Part shown: piece by piece, positions 1-5,494 of the stretch | Layout: each line of letters opens with the position of its first letter | Position numbering within the stretch: the stretch's first letter is position 1 | Assembly (NCBI GenBank): GCA_017939025.1 | Contig: JAGBAI010000050.1 | Coordinates: 1 to 7,780, forward strand | Source of the DNA: Oscillospiraceae bacterium | Lineage (GTDB): Bacteria > Bacillota_A > Clostridia > Oscillospirales > Oscillospiraceae | DNA length: 7,780 nucleotides | Reading direction: 5' to 3' | Position numbers and translations under genes: made by a program | The notes under the pieces: generated by a model | Seen by the model: only the letters and a program-made list of their open reading frames with translations | Told to the model about the DNA's origin: nothing | Database searches by the model: none

Positions 1-125
1 GTGGCTTCTGTTTCAGTGATGCTTTCCGTTGCACCAATTTCAGCGGCAGATACGTTAGGGATCATGCCGAAGCACAGAACCAACACCAACAGAAACGAAA
101 TAAATCCCCGTAAGCGTTTAGTCAT
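1..125 (-). CDS. N-terminus of a secreted or surface protein (partial)
   Basis: The gene starts at ATG 123-125 and runs off the left edge, so only 41 codons are visible. They read as a classic signal peptide: MTKRLRG (positive n-region), then a hydrophobic core FISFLLVLVLCFGMI, then PNVSAAE, a good signal peptidase I site (VSA|A). The mature part begins IGATESITETEA, a Thr/Glu/Ser-rich linker as in many cell-wall-attached or adhesin-type proteins. An AGGAAAGGA ribosome binding site sits just upstream of the ATG, so the start is well supported. In Clostridial conjugative elements large surface proteins often sit near the transfer genes, but no domain is visible here and the function is unknown. 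Confidence 0.75.
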   Translation of the reverse strand, partial: MTKRLRGFISFLLVLVLCFGMIPNVSAAEIGATESITETEA

Positions 126-154
126 AGAAAAATCCTTTCCTGTAGATTTTGAAA

Positions 155-179
155 GGCACCTGCCAAAATGACAGGTGCC
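155..179 (-). terminator. Stem-loop after the Maff2 gene, probable weak terminator
   Basis: GGCACCTG (155-162) pairs with CAGGTGCC (172-179); two further pairs form past one mismatch. It lies 11 bp downstream of the Maff2 stop codon and before the secreted-protein gene. On the minus strand it is followed by only TTTC, so termination may be partial. Confidence 0.5.
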
Positions 180-190
180 CTTGGGTTAGA

Positions 191-406
191 TTAGCCAAAC
201 AGACCGGACAGCAGGGGAACCAGAGTAATGCCGATGAGGGCCACACCGCCGCCAGCCATGAGCTGCTTCATGCCCTGGGACTTTGCACCAGGGTTGTCGT
301 TGCCGTAGCCTTCCAGAAGATTGATTGCACCCCAGATACCAAGACCTGCGCCCAGTGCAACCACCAGAGTCTGAAGAACGCCAACTGCTGCGTTGAAAAA
401 TGCCAT
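191..406 (-). CDS. Maff2-family small membrane protein of the conjugation module
   Basis: A 71-residue protein beginning MAFFNAAVGV, the sequence that gives the Maff2 family its name. It has two hydrophobic segments (about residues 6-31 and 48-70) joined by a short polar Gly/Asn/Asp-rich loop (GYGNDNPGAKSQG), so it is a two-pass membrane peptide. In Tn1549/CTn-type elements members sit directly after the VirD4 coupling protein and before the TrbL/VirB6-like and VirB4 genes; a VirB2-like pilin or channel role is often assumed but not shown. The start at 404-406 is chosen over an upstream in-frame ATG at 442 because GGAGG lies 9 bases before it. Here it is the first intact gene after the broken coupling protein. 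Confidence 0.85.
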   Translation of the reverse strand: MAFFNAAVGVLQTLVVALGAGLGIWGAINLLEGYGNDNPGAKSQGMKQLMAGGGVALIGITLVPLLSGLFG

Positions 407-477
407 AAATATATACCTCCAAAAGAATTTTTGAAGGTACATTCTCCACGCCTCTCTGAAAAGCAGTGGAATCCGCC

Positions 478-1311
478 TTATGCGGCGGGATCACCGGACT
501 GGGAAACGGTGTATACCTCGAAAGCATCGTCCGGTTTCAGCTTGAGGTGTGTGGACAGAAAACGATCTATGCTCAGTTCGTTTTTCTTGTCATAGTCGGA
601 TGTGTACTTGTAGTTGGGATGCTTGGTGATGTCATATTTGTTCGACAGGAATGGTCTGACACCACGAAGCTGCAATATACACTTGCCGCCGTCCATAACG
701 GCCAGCTCGTCCTGGCTCATAAGGTCCTTGCCCAGCTTCTGGTAGTTAAGGCTGTGGGAAGTTTCCCGGCCCCGGCTCTCTCCGGTGTTGTAGGTGTCAA
801 TGGTTTCTCTCCCAAGGGCATTGGCTAATTCCTTCAGGGTGGTCGGTTCTTTGCCGCCCAGGAAGATGGAAGTATCCATGTTGCCGATGATGGTATCGGC
901 ATTGTCCTTGTAGATTGCTTTGAGCTGGGACTGGGCCTGCAAAACCAGACACGCAGAGATTTCTCTGGACCGGATCGTGGCGACCAATTTTTCCAGCCGG
1001 GGGATTTGCCCGATGTTGGCACATTCATCGATCAGGCAGCGGACGTGGACGGGGAGTCTGCCGCCGTACACATCGTCTGCTTTTTCACACAGGAGATTGA
1101 AAAGCTGGGTGTAGATAAGGGAAATGAGGAAATTGAACGTATCGTCCGTATCGGACATGATGAGAAACAGGGCGGTTTTCTGGTCGCCCAGGGTGTCCAG
1201 TTCCAGCTCATCGTAAGCGGTCAGATCCCGCAGCTCCTGGATATCGAAGGGAGCCAGCCGTGCGCCGCAGGAAATCAGAATAGATTTTGCGGTTTTGCCA
1301 GAGACGAATTG
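478..1311 (-). pseudogene. VirD4/TraG-type coupling protein, 5' half missing
   Basis: This is the C-terminal part of a type IV coupling protein, the hexameric ATPase that brings the relaxase-DNA complex to the conjugation channel. The open frame reads from QFVSGKTAKSILISCGARLAP through LGDQKTALFLIMSDTDDTFNF to the stop at 478. Walker B is present (CLIDECANIG, usually LLDEFANIG), as are IRSREIS, LQAQSQLKAIYKDNADTI, LGGKE and the closing PFLSNKYDITKHPNYKY block. The N-terminal membrane anchor and the Walker A half (roughly half of a protein of about 600 residues) are absent, and no such coding sequence exists elsewhere in the window. An in-frame TGA at 1312-1314 closes the frame. The first ATG (1158) has no ribosome binding site, so a functional product is unlikely. 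An IS30 element lies just upstream. Confidence 0.88.
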
Positions 1312-1324
1312 TCAAGGACTTTTT

Positions 1325-1337
1325 AATCAAATTTCCA
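1325..1337. repeat. Target-site duplication of the IS, left copy
   Basis: AATCAAATTTCCA occurs directly outside the left IS end and again at 2604-2616 directly outside the right end. The identity extends one more base (G) if the first base of the IS is counted. It marks a simple insertion. Confidence 0.75.
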
Positions 1338-1366
1338 GGCGAATTGCAATAGCAAGTTGCAATAGT
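1338..1366 (+). repeat. Left terminal inverted repeat of the IS30 element
   Basis: It begins GGCGAATTGCAAT and ends TTGCAATAGT, and matches the right end (2575-2603) at 21 of 29 positions; the inner nine bases TGCAATAGT are identical. It also holds TTGCAATAG-like units twice (1345-1352 and 1357-1365). Confidence 0.75.
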
Positions 1367-1392
1367 TTTGACAAGTGACGATCTTTGTGGGG

Positions 1393-1449
1393 GCGGTTTG
1401 TTCTTCTGGAGGGAGGGGCGAAGCCCCGACCAGAGGAAGAACAAACCGC
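1393..1449. other. Long stem-loop at the 3' end of the transposase gene
   Basis: GCGGTTTGTTCTTC (1393-1406) pairs perfectly with GAAGAACAAACCGC (1436-1449); inside it GGGGC (1415-1419) and GCCCC (1423-1427) form a second stem with a GAA loop. It starts 9 bases beyond the transposase stop and lies inside the IS. No U-tract follows on either strand, so it is not a textbook terminator. It may protect the transposase mRNA 3' end or block transcription entering from the left. Confidence 0.7.
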
Positions 1450-1458
1450 AGCCGGCGC

Positions 1459-2496
1459 TCAGATGGCGTAGATTCGGTCCAGCTCTTCGTCAAACAGCTC
1501 CTCCGGTGTCCGGTAGCCCAGGAGTTTCCTCGGTAGCGTATTGGCCCAATCGGCCATGTAAGCAATGTCTTCCGCCGAGTACCCTGCCATACTGACACCC
1601 TTGGGAATGAATCTGCGCAGCAGTTTGTTGTGGCATTCATTTGTGCCCTTTTCCCAGGATGAATACGGATGGGTAAAGTATACACTGGTGCCTTGGGATG
1701 TCAATTCTGCCAGCCTTGCAAACTCAGATCCATTATCTCTGGTAACACTCTTGAAAACGGTAGATGCCTTAATTCCAAAGTAGTCCATGATGCTTTGAAT
1801 TGCCTCTTGAACCGCATCAGCCGTGTGATTAGCGGCCTTTATCCAGATGGAATTACGAGTTTTTCTTTCCGTCATCGTTACGGTACAAGGCTCATCCTCA
1901 TATTTGCTGCCCAAGACGGTGTCCACTTCCCAGTGACCAAATTCCTCCCGCAATTCCACGCTTTCAGGGCGCAATTCAATGCTGTCGCCAAGAACCCGCC
2001 TGTGTTTTCGTACTTTTTCCTTTTTTGTGTTGCGTTTTAGCTTCTCAGGCAGATCAATGTTTTTGATCCCGATCAACCCGTTGTCCACATAGTTGTACAG
2101 GGTTTTGGTACAAACTATCTGCCCCCGATGGAACTTTCCGGATTTAAGTGCTTTTCCAACACTGGCGTCCAGTGACCAACCCTTGGAGAACCATTCTTCC
2201 ACATAGTCAATGAAGGAAGAAACTTCCAACCGCTTGTACTGGCGACGGCTGTTTTGGCGATTATCTTTGTACTGCTGCTCTCCGGCCTTCGCTTTGTATC
2301 GAGCCACCTTGCCGTTGTACAGGTATACTGTCCCTCGGGCAATTTCATTCTTGATGGTGTTGTATGCTCTGCCCAGATGCTTCGCAATTCGGTAAGGAGA
2401 CCAGCCGTCCTTTAACCGCACTTCAATTTCGTGGCGTTCTTCTGCTAAAAGGTGTTGCCCTTTGCGATGTTCAGTAGTATAATTCTGAATGTCCAT
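1459..2496 (-). CDS. IS30-family transposase
   Basis: A 345-residue DDE transposase, normal length for the family. The N-terminal helix-turn-helix region (about residues 15-55) contains LLAEERHEIEVRLKDGWSPYRIAKHLGR-type sequence typical of IS30 DNA binding. The integrase core carries D192 (GHWEVDTVLG), D254 (VTRDNGSEF) and E287 (WEKGTNECHNKLLRRFIPKG), with a D-E distance of 33 as expected. The C-terminal LPRKLLGYRTPEELF motif is also characteristic. All three catalytic residues are present and there is no frameshift, so it should be active if expressed. Start ATG 2494-2496 follows AAAAGGATC; both can be trapped in a hairpin in read-through transcripts (see 2492-2562). Confidence 0.95.
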   Translation of the reverse strand: MDIQNYTTEHRKGQHLLAEERHEIEVRLKDGWSPYRIAKHLGRAYNTIKNEIARGTVYLYNGKVARYKAKAGEQQYKDNRQNSRRQYKRLEVSSFIDYVEEWFSKGWSLDASVGKALKSGKFHRGQIVCTKTLYNYVDNGLIGIKNIDLPEKLKRNTKKEKVRKHRRVLGDSIELRPESVELREEFGHWEVDTVLGSKYEDEPCTVTMTERKTRNSIWIKAANHTADAVQEAIQSIMDYFGIKASTVFKSVTRDNGSEFARLAELTSQGTSVYFTHPYSSWEKGTNECHNKLLRRFIPKGVSMAGYSAEDIAYMADWANTLPRKLLGYRTPEELFDEELDRIYAI

Positions 2497-2562
2497 AGTG
2501 TTCGATCCTTTTGGAGTTTTTTGTGTGGTAACTTAATTCTACCACTGGATCGTCACTATGGA
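2492..2562 (-). promoter_or_regulatory. Inverted repeat that can sequester the transposase start in read-through RNA
   Basis: The arm at 2547-2562 (ggatcgtcactatgga) pairs with the arm at 2492-2508 (tccatagtgttcgatcc): 6 bp, a 1/2-base internal loop, then 9 bp, with a 38-base loop. On the minus strand the downstream arm contains GGA of the ribosome binding site and the ATG itself. The upstream arm lies 5' of the predicted -10 box, so RNA made from the IS promoter would lack it, while RNA entering from outside would contain both arms. The pairing is seen in the sequence; the regulatory role is inferred from the IS10/IS50 precedent. Confidence 0.6.
2536..2541 (-). promoter_or_regulatory. Candidate extended -10 box of the transposase promoter
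   Basis: On the minus strand TGGTAGAAT (TGn plus TAGAAT, 5 of 6 matches to TATAAT) lies about 40 bases before the transposase ATG. No good -35 box is seen at 17 bp, which is tolerable for an extended -10 promoter. The predicted start of transcription is near 2529. Confidence 0.35.
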
Positions 2563-2574
2563 TTTTTTATTGTT

Positions 2575-2603
2575 ACTATTGCAGGTTCATTTTACAACGC
2601 GCC
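2575..2603 (-). repeat. Right terminal inverted repeat of the IS30 element
   Basis: Read inward on the minus strand it starts GGCGCGTTGTAAAAT and ends CTGCAATAGT, matching the left end at 21 of 29 positions. Confidence 0.75.
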
Positions 2604-2616
2604 AATCAAATTTCCA
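2604..2616. repeat. Target-site duplication of the IS, right copy
   Basis: AATCAAATTTCCA, identical to 1325-1337. Removing the IS and one copy joins the terminator at 2629-2667 directly to the coupling protein remnant. Confidence 0.75.
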
Positions 2617-2628
2617 GAAAAAATGGGT

Positions 2629-2667
2629 AAAAAAGAAGGGCTGGGAACCTGTTACGATTCCCGGCCC
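2629..2667 (-). terminator. Rho-independent terminator after the 120-residue gene
   Basis: GGGC-T-GGGAA (2638-2647) pairs with TTCCC-G-GCCC (2658-2667), nine pairs with one internal mismatch on the minus strand and a 10-base loop. On the minus strand it is followed by TTCTTTTTT. It sits 26 bp beyond the stop of the gene at 2693-3055 and would end the replication/TnpW transcript. Confidence 0.85.
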
Positions 2668-2692
2668 GTTACTGCACGCCCGATGTATGCTC

Positions 2693-3055
2693 TTATGGTT
2701 TCTCAAACTGTTTATCACACAGCTCTGCATATTCCGGCAGTTGGTCGATGTAGGGGTTCCAATGCCGTTCTATCTCGGCACGTTCCTGAAGATCAACCTC
2801 ATAGTAGGCGTGACCACTCTGTGTCAGCGTCATGACATCTGTAAAGATTTCGCTGAGCAGTCGATCACAAAGCATTTCCGCATTCAGAATCACGATGCCT
2901 TCTTCAACATATCGCTTTTCTGTTGAAATCACGATCAGAATATAGCCGACTTTATCTGACCAAACCCATTCCAGATATGGGCTTGTCCGAATATAATCCT
3001 GAAACACGGAGTAGACCCGTTCAATTTCAGCCTTTTCCTTTTCTTCGTACAGCAT
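2693..3055 (-). CDS. Unrecognised 120-residue acidic protein
   Basis: I do not recognise this protein. It is rich in Glu/Asp, with no signal peptide, membrane segment or cysteine motif. It starts with a charged, probably helical stretch (MLYEEKEKAEIERVYSVFQDYI), followed by WVWSDKVGYILIVIS, which looks like paired beta strands (about residues 30-44), then helices with NAEMLCDRLLSEIFTDVMTLT and a C-terminal region rich in aromatic and acidic residues. AAGGAGG lies 5 bases before the ATG, a strong start, and a Rho-independent terminator follows, so it is a real expressed gene. It follows TnpW after about 64 bp. In related elements DUF3801/PcfB and full VirD4 genes would be expected near here; it resembles neither. 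Confidence 0.8.
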   Translation of the reverse strand: MLYEEKEKAEIERVYSVFQDYIRTSPYLEWVWSDKVGYILIVISTEKRYVEEGIVILNAEMLCDRLLSEIFTDVMTLTQSGHAYYEVDLQERAEIERHWNPYIDQLPEYAELCDKQFEKP

Positions 3056-3119
3056 AGCTTCCTCCTTGGTACTTTGGTGGGCGTGTAGACCATTGTACCA
3101 TAGATGGGAGGTTTATGGC

Positions 3120-3302
3120 TTACATTTGTGAAACTTCGTTTTTAAGCATCCGCTTAATCTTATCGCTCATGGTTTCCCGGCTGGTGGTGCTGAAATGTAC
3201 CCGCACCTGGTAGGTGGTCTTTCCGATTTTTCGTACCATTGCGGGGGCATCATTCGGCTGAATGACAGGTGTTGCGATTGGGGTAGTGTTTTCATGATTC
3301 AT
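3120..3302 (-). CDS. tnpW: TnpW-family transposon-encoded small protein
   Basis: A 60-residue protein. The N-terminus is polar and Pro/Thr-rich (MNHENTTPIATPVIQPNDAP); the C-terminal half, VRKIGKTTYQVRVHFSTTSRETMSDKIKRMLKNE, is the conserved TnpW core. The family is found after the DnaC-like gene in Tn1549/CTn-type elements; its function is not established, and the basic helical end would suit nucleic-acid or partner binding. AAAGGAACG precedes the ATG. It begins 30 bp after the DnaC-like gene and is probably co-transcribed with it. Confidence 0.8.
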   Translation of the reverse strand: MNHENTTPIATPVIQPNDAPAMVRKIGKTTYQVRVHFSTTSRETMSDKIKRMLKNEVSQM

Positions 3303-3332
3303 AGGCGTTCCTTTCTCAGAAAAAATGTCATA

Positions 3333-4196
3333 TCATAATCTGGGTTGTGCGACGATTTCCTTGGCTGCGGCTCTGGTGGCTGCTGCATTTTCCTCCCGGA
3401 AATTTTTTCCAGCAAAGAGGATTGGGGCACAGCGTTCCAGAATGCGGTCATAAATACGGGCGTGGGCCAGATCGGGAGGATGCTTCATCTCGTCCAGTTT
3501 TAGGTTGGTGGTGACGATCATGGGCTTGCGGCTGCGGTAGCGGCAGTCAATTACATGGAACATCTGCTCCATTGAATAATCCGTACTGCGCTCGACCCCC
3601 AGATCGTCGAGTATCAACAGATCGTATGTGCCCAGACTGGCGATGAGTTCCCCTCTGTCCTCGCTGAACATCCCTGTCAGCTTGTTCAGGATGGTGGGGA
3701 AATTGGTCATCAGCACCGGAACATCCCTGTCAAGCAGGGCGTTGGCGATACAGCCAGCGAAAAAGGATTTTCCCGTGCCCACATCCCCGAATAGCAGCAG
3801 GCCGGTATTATTTCTATACGCCTCATTCCAATGCTCAACATAAGAGCGGGCTTTATCCATCAATGGGTTCTGCCCATTGTCATTGGCAAAGATGTAGTCA
3901 TACAGATACCGGTCTTGCAGCCCCTGTGCTTTTCGGTGCTTGGTTCTGTCCATGCGTTCCCATTGGGCGTCCTCCTGTTTTCGCTGCTGTTCCGCTGCCA
4001 TCTGACAGGGGCAGATACACCGGGGCGTGAGATAGCCCGGCTTCCCAAAGTTCGGAATCACGGTCTGCCGCAGACCGCCGCATTTCTTACAGCGCAGCAG
4101 TCCGTCAGCCGGGTCAACATATTCATCCTCCCTCGGTTCCGGCTTTCCGGCATACTGCTCTATCCAGCTGCGGACTTCGGATGTCATTTCAATCAT
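3333..4196 (-). CDS. DnaC/IstB-like AAA+ ATPase, probable helicase loader
   Basis: A 287-residue protein of the DnaC/DnaI/IstB ATPase group, expected to load the replicative helicase at an origin prepared by the replisome organizer encoded just upstream. The N-terminal part has a cysteine cluster, C36-x2-C39 and C60-I-C62-P-C64, a likely zinc site. The AAA+ core shows Walker A GDVGTGKS (137-144), Walker B LLILDDLG (193-200; D197, D198), sensor I TTN (229-231) and a RIYDRILERC segment (247-256) that holds the expected arginine finger. The ATG overlaps the upstream stop as ATGA and follows GGAGGGAG in the end of the upstream gene, so the two are translationally coupled. It could be called IstB-like by homology, but the context supports replication rather than transposition. 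Confidence 0.9.
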   Translation of the reverse strand: MIEMTSEVRSWIEQYAGKPEPREDEYVDPADGLLRCKKCGGLRQTVIPNFGKPGYLTPRCICPCQMAAEQQRKQEDAQWERMDRTKHRKAQGLQDRYLYDYIFANDNGQNPLMDKARSYVEHWNEAYRNNTGLLLFGDVGTGKSFFAGCIANALLDRDVPVLMTNFPTILNKLTGMFSEDRGELIASLGTYDLLILDDLGVERSTDYSMEQMFHVIDCRYRSRKPMIVTTNLKLDEMKHPPDLAHARIYDRILERCAPILFAGKNFREENAAATRAAAKEIVAQPRL

Positions 4197-4945
4197 ACGG
4201 TTTCTCCCTCCTCAACACGATAATCCCGATTCCGGGTCTGGGGTACATCCTTTTGGCTATCCTCGGCAGCCCAGCGCCGGATGGTGGCTGCGTGGCTGGC
4301 ATACTGCTTGCCGGTGGAAGCCATATAAAGGGAAAGCCGGTCAACATAGGCCTGCCAGAGTGTGGGCAGCTCGGATTGCAGCTCTGCCAGTTCTGCATCA
4401 GTCAGAAATACATTCTGATACTGACCATAGGCGCGGGCGCTGGGAGCTGTTTCACTCTCTATACTCTTATCTCTATTCTCTAATCTCTTATCTCTAATCT
4501 CTGGTGGACAAATGTCCCCCCGGCTATATGGTGGACATTTGTCCACCCCACCAGAGGGGAGCAGATTTTGCCGCTGTAAGCGTGTCCGCTCCCGCTTTTT
4601 TCGCTCTCCCTCCGTGGAGGACTGCCCAATCAGAAGCTGGATGTCGGTCATGTAGAAGGCACCATCCGTCAGGATTTCTACAAGACTGAATTCCATGAAA
4701 ACCTTGATTGCCCGCTCCACCGTGCCGATCTGGTGTCGGGTGAAAGTGGCAATAGTCTGGGGCGTGTGGGGAAGCCGGTCATTCAGCATGAGGATACCGT
4801 TGTATTTGAGGGACATCAGGTACATCTTCAGCAGCAGATTGGAATACAGCAGTCCATCCTGCATACTCTCCAAAATCACCATTTTCTCGCTTGTGAAGAA
4901 ATTCTCCTTCAATTTCAGATAGTAGTATTTTCGATTCTCGGACAT
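4193..4945 (-). CDS. Phage-type replisome organizer (replication initiator)
   Basis: A 250-residue protein of the phage replisome organizer N-terminal domain group. The N-terminal winged-helix-like domain (about 1-108) begins MSENRKYYYLKLKENFFTSEKM and includes FTRHQIGTVERAIKVFMEFSLVEI, the expected DNA-binding helix. A polar, low-complexity hinge (about 110-168) contains DKCPPYSRGDICPP and RDKRLENRDKSIE, both products of repeated DNA. The C-terminal helical domain (about 175-230) probably contacts the helicase loader. It acts as origin-binding initiator together with the overlapping DnaC-like gene. The start at ATG 4943-4945 has AAGGAG seven bases upstream. In phage relatives the origin is often within this gene, which fits the repeats at 4454-4547. 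Confidence 0.88.
   Translation of the reverse strand: MSENRKYYYLKLKENFFTSEKMVILESMQDGLLYSNLLLKMYLMSLKYNGILMLNDRLPHTPQTIATFTRHQIGTVERAIKVFMEFSLVEILTDGAFYMTDIQLLIGQSSTEGERKKRERTRLQRQNLLPSGGVDKCPPYSRGDICPPEIRDKRLENRDKSIESETAPSARAYGQYQNVFLTDAELAELQSELPTLWQAYVDRLSLYMASTGKQYASHAATIRRWAAEDSQKDVPQTRNRDYRVEEGETV
4454..4502 (-). repeat. Seven tandem 7-bp repeats, consensus AGAGATW
   Basis: Read on the minus strand from 4502: AGAGATT, AGAGATA, AGAGATT, AGAGAAT, AGAGATA, AGAGTAT, AGAGAGT. The A+T-rich array lies in the hinge-coding part of the replisome organizer gene and encodes EIRDKRLENRDKSIES. It is a candidate iteron or unwinding element of an origin. Confidence 0.75.
4503..4547. repeat. Two 18-bp dyads forming an inverted repeat, candidate origin sites
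   Basis: The copy at 4530-4547 is GGTGGACA-TT-TGTCCACC, a perfect dyad; the copy at 4503-4520 is GGTGGACA-AA-TGTCCCCC with one mismatch. Their starts are 27 bp apart, and 4503-4517 also pairs perfectly with 4533-4547. The outer CTCTGGTGG (4499-4507) and CCACCAGAG (4548-4556) can pair too. The sites adjoin the 7-bp repeats and encode DKCPP and DICPP in the protein hinge. Confidence 0.7.
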
Positions 4946-5054
4946 GATTTACTCCTTCGTTTTTATGCGCTCTGTACGCAGTCAGAAACCGTTTTTTGAG
5001 GGGAGAAGGCAATAATACCGCACCCCCTTTGACCCTTATGGAAAAGTGCTTGAT

Positions 5055-5453
5055 TTACAAGGGGTTTTCAGCCTCTAAAGCGTGACATTTCCCCCTTTGC
5101 TTTCGTTTGCGTTCAGCGGCTTGGATTCGCTTGATGGCAGCACCGCAGTCCGGGCAGTATTTCGCCCGATTGGAGCCAGGGAAAAACAGACTGCCGCACA
5201 CAGCACACCGCTTTGCGGCCAGCCTGTGATACAGGGCTGCTTCCAGCTCCCTGTCCTTTGGCAGCACTGCAGCACGGAACCATTTGCACAGCAGGGAATA
5301 GGAAATGCTCTGGACACAGACACATTCCTCTCCATCGTCCAGTGCAAGGCAGTTGCCGCCATCGTAGTTGCAGCAGCTATGTACCATCCGCCGCATTTTG
5401 CGGAACTGCTGGTAGTCCATCACCGGGACAGGGCTATGCGGCGTTGCTTTCAT
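5055..5453 (-). CDS. Cysteine-rich VLP-domain protein
   Basis: A 132-residue protein with 11 cysteines. The N-terminal block (residues 13-75) carries MDYQQFRKMRRMVHSCCNYD, GNCLALDDGEECVCVQ and CKWFRAAVLPKDRELEAAL; the spacing and the AVLP.D..LEA motif identify the cysteine-rich VLP domain, a family found in Clostridial mobile elements beside relaxase and replication genes. A C-terminal zinc ribbon follows (C83-x2-C86-x13-C100-x2-C103), ending in a basic tail RIQAAERKRKQRGK. Function is not established; zinc-dependent nucleic-acid binding in replication or mobilization control is an inference. The ATG at 5451-5453 lies 15 bases from the AGGAGG, further than usual, because a short out-of-frame ATG lies in between; M12 is an alternative start. 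Confidence 0.85.
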   Translation of the reverse strand: MKATPHSPVPVMDYQQFRKMRRMVHSCCNYDGGNCLALDDGEECVCVQSISYSLLCKWFRAAVLPKDRELEAALYHRLAAKRCAVCGSLFFPGSNRAKYCPDCGAAIKRIQAAERKRKQRGKCHALEAENPL

Positions 5454-5463
5454 AATATTCCAT
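5434..5463 (-). other. Nine-codon overlapping mini-ORF, possible leader peptide
   Basis: ATG 5461-5463 sits 5 bases after AGGAGG (5469-5474), the best-placed start for that ribosome binding site, but reads MEYYESNAA and stops at 5434-5436. It overlaps the start of the cysteine-rich VLP gene in another frame. It may set the translation level of that gene or be incidental. Confidence 0.35.
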
Positions 5464-5494
5464 TGAAACCTCCTAAAGAAAAAGTTGTAAATTT

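Larger units (their letters stand above)
1338..2603 (-). mobile_element. IS30-family insertion sequence, complete
   Basis: A 1266-bp element. The ends were set by aligning its termini: 1338-1366 and the reverse complement of 2575-2603 both begin GGCG, share an inner TTG, and end TGCAATAGT, with 21 of 29 bases identical. Inside the repeats both ends also carry AGTGACGATC in inverted orientation (1374-1383 and 2548-2557). A 13-bp direct repeat flanks it. It holds one full-length transposase gene reading on the minus strand and a long stem-loop between the transposase stop and the left end. It lies between a Rho-independent terminator (2629-2667) and the coupling protein remnant. Complete ends, an open gene and an exact target duplication suggest a recent, potentially active insertion. 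Confidence 0.85.

Noticed and set aside
1156..1158. ATG 1158 as the true start of a short coupling protein
   Set aside because: It lies in the middle of conserved VirD4 sequence (FLIMSDTDD), has no ribosome binding site, and clearly homologous sequence continues 5' to about 1308.
1297..1315. Perfect TTGACA on the minus strand (1310-1315) as a -35 box for the coupling protein remnant and Maff2
   Set aside because: No acceptable -10 box is found 16-18 bp downstream, so a promoter cannot be supported.
3092..3097. TACAAT on the minus strand as a -10 box for the 120-residue gene
   Set aside because: No matching -35 box at the right distance; read-through from TnpW is as likely.
3333..4196. DnaC-like gene as the IstB helper of an IS21 element
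   Set aside because: There is no IstA transposase or IS21 ends nearby, and it is translationally coupled to a replisome organizer.
4454..4547. CRISPR-like array
   Set aside because: Units are 7 bp with no spacers, and the dyads are within a coding gene; this does not fit a CRISPR array.
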